A stretch of DNA of 64,000 nucleotides from JACKII01 sp041687435 (GTDB taxonomy: Bacteria > Pseudomonadota > Alphaproteobacteria > Bin95). Position 1 is the stretch's first letter; every line of letters starts with the position of its first letter. Under the pieces are notes generated by a model. It saw nothing but the letters and a program-made list of their open reading frames with translations, was not told the origin of the DNA and did no database searches. Shown here one piece after another: positions 26,883 through 34,423 of this stretch. The stretch lies in the NCBI GenBank assembly GCA_041687435.1, contig JAWLBX010000005.1, positions 1-64,000 of the forward strand, written 5' to 3'. The translations under genes were made by a program, and so were the position numbers.

Positions 26883-28139
26883 ATGCCGGTATCATCCCGC
26901 GCCAGGAACTGGATCGCCCAACAGTCGAATTGGCGCCAGCTTGGCCTGTTCATCCGGCTGGTGATCGAGCGGTTCACGGCAGACCGCGGCCTGCAAACCG
27001 CATCTGCCCTGACGTACACGACGCTTCTGAGCCTGGTGCCTTTTCTGGTGGTGTCGCTGGCGATTCTCTCGGCATTCGGTGCGGTTGCCAATATGCGGGA
27101 GACCGTGAAGGACGCGGTGCTGGATGTGCTGGTGCCGGACTCCAGAGCCCAGGTATCGGCGCAGATCGACCAGTTTCTGGGCAATGCGGCGAATCTGACC
27201 GGCCCTGGCCTGGCCGCCATCGCGGTGACGGCGGTCATGCTGCTGTTTACGATCGAGGGCACGTTCAACCGAATCTGGCGGGTGGCGAGCCCGCGCTCAC
27301 TGGTGTTGCGGATTCTGCGCTTTTGGACGGTGCTGACCCTTGGCCCCCTGCTGCTGGGCGCGAGCCTGTCGCTGACCAGTTATTTTTTTGCGGTCGCCGA
27401 TGACGATCTTGTGCGCAGCGCCATGAAGGAACTCAGCCGGCTGTTGCCCATCGCGTTGCAATGGCTGGCTTTCACGCTGCTCTATATCGCGGTTCCGCAT
27501 GCCCGCGTGCGCATCAAGCATGCCGCTATTGGCGGCCTGGTTGCCGCGGTCCTGTTCGAGGTGCTGAAGCTGGGCTTTGCAGTCTACATCGACAACGCCG
27601 ACAATTTCCGCGTGATCTATGGCGCGCTGGCCGCCATTCCGGTTTTTCTGATGTGGCTCTATGCGTCGTGGTCCGTCATCCTGATGGGGGCGGAGGTCAC
27701 GGCAGCGCTGCCGCAGTGGCAGCGCGATCTGGCGCGCGACCGCGAGGGGGCGCAAACAGCGTCACGGCGCTTGGCCACAGCCCTGGACTTGCTGCAACGG
27801 TTGTGGGGCATTGCCGGAACAGGCGGCACCCTCTCCCCGAACGCGCCGGAAGTGCTGGAAGCGGACTGGGCCGGCGACGTGTTGGAGAAGCTGGTCAAGG
27901 CGGACTTTGTTGAAATTACCGCAGACGAGCAATTGATTGCCGGCCGTGATCTCTCCCGCACCCCGGCGCTGGCACTATGGCATGCGCTGGATTTGGCGAC
28001 GCCGGAAATCGAGCCGGATACCCAGGCAACGCGGGCATTGCGGTCGCACGAGGCGGAGGTTCTGCAGCAGCCGCTCAGCGCTTTTCTGGCGGACCGGATT
28101 GCGGCAGGGGCTGAGGCTCAGCCCGCCTTGGCGGATTGA
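26883..28139 (+). CDS. YihY/virulence factor BrkB family membrane protein
   Basis: 418 residues. About six membrane segments spread over 40-270, with the family features TASALTYTTLLSLVPFLVV and the late AIPVFLMWLYASWSVILMGAE. The cytoplasmic C-terminal domain (about 280-418) is longer than in minimal members and resembles the winged-helix-like tail seen in some YihY proteins. GGAGAGAG favours ATG 26883 over the ATG five codons upstream. Once misnamed RNase BN; function remains unsettled. Its 3' end overlaps dnaJ-like on the other strand by 22 bases. Confidence 0.88.
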   Translation: MPVSSRARNWIAQQSNWRQLGLFIRLVIERFTADRGLQTASALTYTTLLSLVPFLVVSLAILSAFGAVANMRETVKDAVLDVLVPDSRAQVSAQIDQFLGNAANLTGPGLAAIAVTAVMLLFTIEGTFNRIWRVASPRSLVLRILRFWTVLTLGPLLLGASLSLTSYFFAVADDDLVRSAMKELSRLLPIALQWLAFTLLYIAVPHARVRIKHAAIGGLVAAVLFEVLKLGFAVYIDNADNFRVIYGALAAIPVFLMWLYASWSVILMGAEVTAALPQWQRDLARDREGAQTASRRLATALDLLQRLWGIAGTGGTLSPNAPEVLEADWAGDVLEKLVKADFVEITADEQLIAGRDLSRTPALALWHALDLATPEIEPDTQATRALRSHEAEVLQQPLSAFLADRIAAGAEAQPALAD

Positions 28140-29035
28140 GTTTTCCGTTCCCGCAGGAAATTGGCCAGTTGTGAGTCGTTTGGGTCCGACAGGACAATGC
28201 GCAGGGTCACGTACTGGTCGCCGGCCTCGGTCTGCCGGCGCGCTGGAACGCCCTTGCCGCGCAGGCGCAGCCGCGTGCCGCTGTTCGACCCCGGCGGAAT
28301 CCGCATGGTCACGGGGCCGTCGATCGTCGGCACGGTCACCCGGTCGCCGAGGACGGCTTGGTGCAGGTCCACCGGCAGCTCGGACAGGATGTTGTTGCCA
28401 TCGCGCCGAAACAGCGGATGGTCCTCCACGCCCACCGTGACGACGGCGTCGCTGGCTTCGCCATGGGCGTTGGAGTTGCCCTGGTGCGGCAGGCGCAACT
28501 GGGTGCCGGACTCGGTTCCGACCGGGATGCGCATGTCGATATTGCGCCCGGATGGCAGGTGTACGCGGTGGCTCCCGCCCTTGATCGCAATCAGGAACGG
28601 CACGTCAATCGAAACGCGCACCGGTTCGGGCTTTGGGGCGCCCTGGTGGCGGCCGGCGGCACCGTTCGGTCCGCCGTCTCGGCGCGCGCGCTGGCCGAAC
28701 ATGCCGAAAATCTGTTCGAACAAATCGTCGCCGCCCGGCCCATCGGCGCTGCGGCGGAAGTGGAAGCCTCCATCCTCCGCAAAGCCGCGGCTGCCGGCGT
28801 GGAAACCGCCACGCCCAGGCCCGCCATCCTGTTCGCCACGGTCATAGGCGGCACGGCGGGCCGGGTCGCTCAGCAGTTCGTAGGCGTCTGTTGCATCCTG
28901 GAACCGCCGTGCGACATCCGGAGCATCGGGATTGAGGTCCGGGTGCAACTGCTTTGCCAGCTTGCGGTAAGCGCGCTTGATCTCGTCAGCCGACGCAGTG
29001 CGCGCAACGCCCAAAACCGTATAGGGGTCTTGCAT
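28118..29035 (-). CDS. DnaJ C-terminal domain co-chaperone (CbpA type)
   Basis: 305 residues. J domain at 1-65 with HPD at 31-33, a Gly/Phe-rich linker (about 70-120), then two DnaJ C-terminal beta domains (about 138-290). The zinc-finger cysteine repeats of true DnaJ are absent, which places it with CbpA. It would stimulate DnaK ATPase and may bind curved DNA by analogy. Convergent overlap of 22 bases with the YihY-type gene. Confidence 0.9.
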   Translation of the reverse strand: MQDPYTVLGVARTASADEIKRAYRKLAKQLHPDLNPDAPDVARRFQDATDAYELLSDPARRAAYDRGEQDGGPGRGGFHAGSRGFAEDGGFHFRRSADGPGGDDLFEQIFGMFGQRARRDGGPNGAAGRHQGAPKPEPVRVSIDVPFLIAIKGGSHRVHLPSGRNIDMRIPVGTESGTQLRLPHQGNSNAHGEASDAVVTVGVEDHPLFRRDGNNILSELPVDLHQAVLGDRVTVPTIDGPVTMRIPPGSNSGTRLRLRGKGVPARRQTEAGDQYVTLRIVLSDPNDSQLANFLRERKTQSAKAG

Positions 29036-29059
29036 GTGCGGGGCGGACCTCCAGCAGTG

Positions 29060-29524
29060 TTATTCTACGATGCGCCAGTTTCCTTCGGCGTCACGGCAAG
29101 CGGTACCATACGCCTGTTGCTTTTTCCCTGCCACCGTCACGGTTGAGGTGTATTCGCGGCAAGGCTGGCCGTTGGCGTCGGTATAGGTGCGGGTCGGTGT
29201 GGTCGTGCCGTAATTGCCGGAGTCCGGGTTGCGCCAGGTGTTGGTTTCGCCGGTCGGGTAATTTTCCAGTGCGCGCTGCGTGGTATAGGTCGCGCGTTCC
29301 CGGTCCCGATCGTCGAGCGCGGCGCCCAGCTGGTTGCCAGCCAGCGCGCCGATGGCCGCACCGGCAATGACCGCCGCTGTCCTGCCGGAGCCACTGCCGA
29401 TGGTCGAACCGATCAGGCCGCCGGCCACGCCGCCGACGACGGTGCCTGCCGTCTGTTTTTCCGTGCCGCTCTCACATGCAGCCAGCGCCAGCGGAATCGC
29501 GAGTACGAGAGCCAAGCGTCGCAT
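29060..29524 (-). CDS. Glycine-zipper lipoprotein with 17-kDa surface-antigen domain
   Basis: 154 residues. Lipoprotein signal with LALAAC at the cleavage site (Cys18), then a glycine-zipper region (GTVVGGVAGGLIGSTIGSG and AGAAIGALAGNQLG), then a C-terminal domain with REYTSTVTVAGK and YGTACRDAEGNWRIV, as in RT0821/Lpp0805-type surface proteins. It is likely anchored in the outer membrane. Start ATG 29524 is chosen because it begins the signal sequence; the upstream frame is intergenic. Divergent from pdxH. Confidence 0.88.
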   Translation of the reverse strand: MRRLALVLAIPLALAACESGTEKQTAGTVVGGVAGGLIGSTIGSGSGRTAAVIAGAAIGALAGNQLGAALDDRDRERATYTTQRALENYPTGETNTWRNPDSGNYGTTTPTRTYTDANGQPCREYTSTVTVAGKKQQAYGTACRDAEGNWRIVE

Positions 29525-29656
29525 GATTTCTATCCTTACCTTGCGGACGCCGGCGCTGCCGGAGCCCTGTGTCAATGAACCTTCCCCCAGATAGGAAACC
29601 GAAGGCATATTTGCTATGAGGTATGTCAACATTACGCTTAACACAGCAGGTACCCC

Positions 29657-30238
29657 ATGGACGCTTCCATCGATCCGTTCCAGCAGTTTGCAGCGTGGCT
29701 GGCCGAGGCGGAACAGGCAGAGCCGAACGATGCCAATGCCATGTCAGTCGCGACCGTCGATGCGAACGGCCAGCCGTCGGTCCGAATCCTGTTGCTGAAA
29801 GGGGTGGAAGATGGCGCCTTTCAGTTTTTCACCAATTACGAGAGCCGGAAAGGGCGCGAACTGGATACTGGGAAAGCGGCGCTTTGCTTCCATTGGAAGA
29901 CGCTGCGGCGTCAGGTGCGGGTGGTCGGCCCGGTGCAAAAGCTGCCGGCGGCGGCGTCCGATGCCTATTTCGCAACGCGGGAGCGTGGTAGCCAGGTCGG
30001 CGCGCATGCCTCGCGGCAATCGTGGCCGCTGGAATCGCGGGATGTATTGAAACAGGCAGTGGCGGATGCCGATGCGCGGTATGCGGACGCAGATGTGCCG
30101 CGGCCAGCCCACTGGGGCGGCTACCAACTGATTCCGGTGGAGATCGAATTCTGGATCGATCAGCCCTATCGCTTGCACGACCGCTTTCTGTTTACGCGGG
30201 ATGGCACAAGCTGGGCGGTGCAGCGGCTATATCCATAG
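29657..30238 (+). CDS. pdxH: Pyridoxamine/pyridoxine 5'-phosphate oxidase
   Basis: 193 residues, FMN split-barrel. The RILLLKGVEDGAFQFFTNYESRKG segment binds FMN, and the C-terminal PYRLHDRFLFTRDG with the final LYP is diagnostic. It oxidises PNP or PMP to pyridoxal phosphate. Codons before ATG 29657 lack a good ribosome site, but the start aligns with family length. Confidence 0.94.
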   Translation: MDASIDPFQQFAAWLAEAEQAEPNDANAMSVATVDANGQPSVRILLLKGVEDGAFQFFTNYESRKGRELDTGKAALCFHWKTLRRQVRVVGPVQKLPAAASDAYFATRERGSQVGAHASRQSWPLESRDVLKQAVADADARYADADVPRPAHWGGYQLIPVEIEFWIDQPYRLHDRFLFTRDGTSWAVQRLYP

Positions 30239-30252
30239 CCGCTGTGGATGAC

Positions 30253-30272
30253 GTAAGCCGTTTGCGGCTTAC
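30253..30272 (+). terminator. Short hairpin between pdxH and rpmG
   Basis: GTAAGCCG and CGGCTTAC (30253-30260 / 30265-30272) form an 8-bp stem around TTTG and include the rpmG stop codon. The convergent position suggests a shared bidirectional terminator, though no proper T-run follows on the plus strand. Confidence 0.5.
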
Positions 30273-30436
30273 TTCATCTTCTGTTCTTTGAACACCACAT
30301 GCTTGCGCGCGACCGGATCGAATTTCTTGAATTCGAGCTTTTCCGGTTTGGTGCGCGGATTCTTCTTGGCGACGTAGAAATAACCGGTGTCGGCGGTGCT
30401 CACCAACTTGACCAGTACGGTTGCGGGTTTGGCCAT
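30269..30436 (-). CDS. rpmG: 50S ribosomal protein L33
   Basis: 55 residues, beginning MAKPATVLVKLVSTADTGY and ending in HVVFKEQKMK, which is the bacterial L33 pattern. No cysteines occur, so it is the zinc-independent C-minus form. GAGGAT lies nine bases before the ATG at 30436. Convergent with pdxH. Confidence 0.95.
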   Translation of the reverse strand: MAKPATVLVKLVSTADTGYFYVAKKNPRTKPEKLEFKKFDPVARKHVVFKEQKMK

Positions 30437-30469
30437 TGCTGAACATCCTCATCAGCGAAAACAGGCAGG

Positions 30470-32137
30470 CTAGTTACCGGTTCGCGGCGACGCGGTCAAG
30501 GCTCCGCTGACATGTCGGGAGGTGCCGCGGCCAGTCAGCCCATTTGCCGCCGCGCTTTCCAGCACCGGACGCAGCGCATGCTGGTACAGCGCCGGGTCAT
30601 GCAGAAGCCGTTTCGCCAGGGCGATATCGCTGTCCAGTTGTTCCATGCTGGCGGGGCAGGCGGTGCGCAGGATGCCGGCCAACGGCAGGTCAACATGATC
30701 GTAGCGGTGCCAGCGAGCCGCGCGGACGGCATAGTCTTCCAGGCTGGCATACACATCCGCCGTGCTGTCCAGCGCCGCCGGGTTCGCGGTGCAGATGCTT
30801 GGCAGGACGCCCAGCCCATCCAGGATATAACCGGACGGCGCATGCATGCGCGACCAGGTGATGAGCAGTTCGCCGCCGTTCGGCAGCCGGGCCAGATTTT
30901 GCACCGAACCCTTGCCATGGGTGGTCGTGCCGATGACGGTGGCTCTGCCCCTGTCTTGCAGAGCTGCGGCCATCAGTTCGGCCGCAGAGGCGGAGCGGCC
31001 ATTGATCAACACAACCATCGGCACGCCGTTGCCAATCTGCCGGGCGTCGGCGGTGAATATGCTGCTGGCCGCCGGATGCCGGCCGAATGTGCTGATGACG
31101 ACGCCGCGGTCCAGAAACAGGTCGGCTGCCAATACCGCCTGATCCAGCAGCCCGCCCGGGTTCCCGCGCAGGTCGATGATGATGCCGCCAATGCGGTTTT
31201 GCGCTAGCCGGCCGTATTCGCGTTCCAGATCGTGGGTGGTGGTGCGGTTGAAGCTGGAAATGCGGAAGATGGCCAAGTCTCCCTCCATCCTTGCTTCGAC
31301 CGTCTCCGGCACCACATGCGCCCGGCGCAGCTGCACCTGAACCGGCCGCGGCGGTGTGCCGCGCAGCATGTCCAGCACAACCTGGCTGCCGACCGGCCCG
31401 CGCAGGCGGTCGACGACATCGTTTGGCTCCAGCCCGGCCAGCGGTTCGCCATCGACATGGGTGATCTGATCGCCGGTCAGCAGGCCGCCGGCGGCGGCAG
31501 GCGTGCCCACCATGACGCTGACCACATGGGTGACGCCGTTCTCCGTCCGGATCGAAATGCCGAGACCGTCGAAACCCTCCCGCGCGGCCCGCTGCTGTTC
31601 GGCATCGCGGGCACTGGCATAGCGGGAAAACGGGTCCAGCATTTCGACAACACCGTCGAGCACGGTCTGGTAGATATCTTCCGCCGCCAGCGCCGCCATC
31701 TGCGGTTCCGCGGCGCTGGCGCTCTGCACCACGCCGGCGGTCACCTCCGCCCAACCTTCGGCGTCGTGCGCGTTCGGCCGTTGGAACCGGGCCACCATAT
31801 TGCCGCGGGCCATTACCGCGATCGTTTCGGGTTGATCGTTCAGGTGGAGGCCGGGGCTGTTCTGTGCCGCCAGCAGGCCGCGCATGCCGTTCAGCGCCAG
31901 CGGCGCGATTGCCACCCGCTCGATATACCGCTCCTGAATGTGGCCATAGGCGTTTTCGAACACCCGCCGCGCCGTGGCTTCGGAGTAGGTTTCGGATTGA
32001 ACCCCGGACGGGCCGTCGGTGGCGCATCCGGCCAGCAACAGGGCGGCCAGGATTGCCGCAACCATACGGCGTGCCCAGCAGCCGAAACCGAAGCCTGCAG
32101 CCGAATTCGTCAAGCGAGGGAACACCGACATGTGCAT
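30470..32137 (-). CDS. S41 family C-terminal processing protease, lipoprotein
   Basis: About 555 residues. An N-terminal hydrophobic segment ends in LLAGC (Cys38), a lipobox. A PDZ domain lies near residues 185-265 (GLGISI...HVDGEPLAGLEPNDVV), and the tail-specific protease core holds the Ser of GRSASAAEL and the Lys of HGKGSVQ. It would cleave envelope proteins from their C-terminal side. The start is uncertain: ATG 32137, ATG 32131 and ATG 32065 are all possible and none has a clear ribosome site. The RR before the hydrophobic core favours an upstream start. A region of about 110 residues after the catalytic core is of unknown role. Confidence 0.87.
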   Translation of the reverse strand: MHMSVFPRLTNSAAGFGFGCWARRMVAAILAALLLAGCATDGPSGVQSETYSEATARRVFENAYGHIQERYIERVAIAPLALNGMRGLLAAQNSPGLHLNDQPETIAVMARGNMVARFQRPNAHDAEGWAEVTAGVVQSASAAEPQMAALAAEDIYQTVLDGVVEMLDPFSRYASARDAEQQRAAREGFDGLGISIRTENGVTHVVSVMVGTPAAAGGLLTGDQITHVDGEPLAGLEPNDVVDRLRGPVGSQVVLDMLRGTPPRPVQVQLRRAHVVPETVEARMEGDLAIFRISSFNRTTTHDLEREYGRLAQNRIGGIIIDLRGNPGGLLDQAVLAADLFLDRGVVISTFGRHPAASSIFTADARQIGNGVPMVVLINGRSASAAELMAAALQDRGRATVIGTTTHGKGSVQNLARLPNGGELLITWSRMHAPSGYILDGLGVLPSICTANPAALDSTADVYASLEDYAVRAARWHRYDHVDLPLAGILRTACPASMEQLDSDIALAKRLLHDPALYQHALRPVLESAAANGLTGRGTSRHVSGALTASPRTGN

Positions 32138-32224
32138 GGCGGGAAGACTACCACTTTCGCCATTCAACCGCCAGGATGAGGCGGAGGCTGCGTGGCAACA
32201 GTTACGGGAGTGCGCCTGTGCCGG

Positions 32225-34423
32225 CTATCGCCGCTTGCGTTTGGTGGGGCGGGAAGGCTTGCCGCGGCCCTTGCGGTGCGGGGTGTCCGCGGGGGGGCTG
32301 ACGTTGGCGCTAAAGATCAGGCCGCCGCTGATTGGTTGCGCTTCCCGCAGGATGACTTCCAGCATGTCGCCAAGGCGGAATTCCAGTCCGGTGCGGCGGC
32401 CGATTAGCATGTGGCGGCCGGCGTCGTGGTCCCAAAAATCATCCGGCAACAGGCCGCGTGGCACCAGCCCCTCCGCGCCGGCGGAATCGATGCGCACGAA
32501 AATTCCAACCTTGTGAACGCCGGTGATCCGGGCCTCGAACGTCTCGCCGATATGGTCCGCGAGGTAGGCGGCGGCGAACCGTTCCTGGACCTGCCGTTCG
32601 GCGGCCGCGGCACGGCGCTCGGTCATGGAGATGTGTTCGGCCACCTTATCCAACCGCGCGTGCTCCTCCGGCGGCAGGCCACCATCGCCGAGCCGCAGCG
32701 ACGCGATCAGCGAGCGGTGGACGATCAGGTCGGAATAGCGGCGGATGGGGGAGGTGAAGTGGGCGTAGCGGGCCAGCGCCAGGCCGAAATGGCCGATATT
32801 CTCGGGATGGTAGATTGCCTGGCTTTGCGAGCGCAGTACCAATTCGCTCACCAGCGTGGAGTAGGGCGTGTCCTCGGCCTTGCGCACCAGGTCGGTGAAC
32901 TGGCGCGGCCGGGTGATGGCAGACGCGCTGGCCTTGATGCCCATCTCGGAGAGGACGCCAGTCAGCGACTCCACCCGCAGCGGGTCCGGCTTGTCGTGGA
33001 TGCGGAACAGGCACGGCGCCTGCCGGTCGATCAGGGTTTCGGCGGCGGCGACGTTGGCGGCGATCATGTAGTCCTCGATCAGCCGGTGGCTGTCGAGCCG
33101 TTCGCGCTGGCTGACCGACTGGATGCTGCGGCGCAGATCGTCCATCTCCACCACCCATTCCGCTAGCTCCAGCTCCAGCGGGCCACGGTGGGCGCGGGCC
33201 TTGGCCAGCACCTTGTAGGCGTCGTAGAGCGGCTTTAGCACCGGCTCCAGCAGCGGGCCGGTTTTGTCGTTTGGCTCACCGTCGATGGCCGCCTGCACGT
33301 CCTCATAGATCAGCCGGGCGGCCGAGCGCATCAGCCCGCGCACAAACCGGTGGCGACGTTTGATGCCGTCGGCGTCGAAATCCATAACCACCGCCATGCA
33401 GGCCCGGTCCTCGCCAGGGCGCAGCGAACAGAGGTTGTTGGACAATGCTTCCGGCAGCATCGGCACGACGCGGTCGGGGAAATAGACGCTGTTGCCGCGG
33501 CTTTCCGCCTCGCGGTCGAGGGCGGAGCCGGGGCGGACGTACCAGGCGACGTCGGCGATGGCGACGGTGATGCGCCAGCCGCCATCCGGCAGCGCTTCGG
33601 CATGCACCGCGTCGTCGAAGTCGCGGGCGTCGGCGCCGTCGATGGTGATCAGCGGAATGTGGCGCAGGTCTTCCCGCCCGCCGGAGAGATCGACGGGGCG
33701 GGCCGCTTGCGCGTCCGCTACGGCCTCGGGCGGGAATTCGCAGGGGATGTCATGCTCGGCAATCGCCAGCGCGCTGATGGCGTTCGGTTCGTCGAGATGG
33801 CCGAGCGTTTCCGCAATGCGGGCGGCGGGCATGGAACGGCGGCCCGGCTTGGCCGTCGCCCAGACGATGGTGCCGGCGGCAGGCGGTGTGCCCGAGCCCT
33901 CGATCCGGTAGTCGTTGCGGTCGCGCTTGTCGGCGGCGCGCAGGAAGCGGGCGCCGTCGGTCTCTGCCACCACGGCCAGAAACCGCTGCGGCCCGGCTTT
34001 CAGATGCCGGATCGGGTCGCCCTTGTAGCTGTTCTCGCCGCGTTTGGAGAGCCGCGCCAGCACCTTGGAGCCGACCGCCAGATCGCGGGTGCCACGATCG
34101 GAGGAGAAGAACAGGATTTCCGGCGGTGGCCCCTCGCCGCGCCAATTGTGCGGCTGTGCCACCAGGTCGCCGTCGCCGTTGATGCGCACAATATCGACCA
34201 CGGTCACGCTGGGCAGGGCGCCTGGCGCGCCGACCCGTTTGCCATTCTCGCGTTCGATCAGGCCCTCGGCCTCCAGTTCGCGCAGCAGTTGTTTCAATTC
34301 GATGCGGGCCGTGCCCTTCACCTTGAACGCGCGCACCAATTCGCGCTTGTCGAGCACGCGGCCGCTTTCGCGGATAAAGGCGAGCAATTCCTCGCGGGTG
34401 GGAGCGGTTGCGGGCGTTGTCAC
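32225..34423 (-). CDS. rnr: Ribonuclease R
   Basis: 732 residues. N-terminal winged helix (about 8-65), cold-shock-like domains, the RNB catalytic centre TIDGADARDFDDAV with its Asp cluster (about 260-275), an S1 domain (about 625-705) and a basic Lys/Arg tail. It degrades structured RNA 3' to 5'. It starts with GTG, overlapping the topA stop by four bases (GTGA), and its ribosome site is inside the topA end, so it is probably translated by coupling to topA. Confidence 0.95.
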   Translation of the reverse strand: MTTPATAPTREELLAFIRESGRVLDKRELVRAFKVKGTARIELKQLLRELEAEGLIERENGKRVGAPGALPSVTVVDIVRINGDGDLVAQPHNWRGEGPPPEILFFSSDRGTRDLAVGSKVLARLSKRGENSYKGDPIRHLKAGPQRFLAVVAETDGARFLRAADKRDRNDYRIEGSGTPPAAGTIVWATAKPGRRSMPAARIAETLGHLDEPNAISALAIAEHDIPCEFPPEAVADAQAARPVDLSGGREDLRHIPLITIDGADARDFDDAVHAEALPDGGWRITVAIADVAWYVRPGSALDREAESRGNSVYFPDRVVPMLPEALSNNLCSLRPGEDRACMAVVMDFDADGIKRRHRFVRGLMRSAARLIYEDVQAAIDGEPNDKTGPLLEPVLKPLYDAYKVLAKARAHRGPLELELAEWVVEMDDLRRSIQSVSQRERLDSHRLIEDYMIAANVAAAETLIDRQAPCLFRIHDKPDPLRVESLTGVLSEMGIKASASAITRPRQFTDLVRKAEDTPYSTLVSELVLRSQSQAIYHPENIGHFGLALARYAHFTSPIRRYSDLIVHRSLIASLRLGDGGLPPEEHARLDKVAEHISMTERRAAAAERQVQERFAAAYLADHIGETFEARITGVHKVGIFVRIDSAGAEGLVPRGLLPDDFWDHDAGRHMLIGRRTGLEFRLGDMLEVILREAQPISGGLIFSANVSPPADTPHRKGRGKPSRPTKRKRR

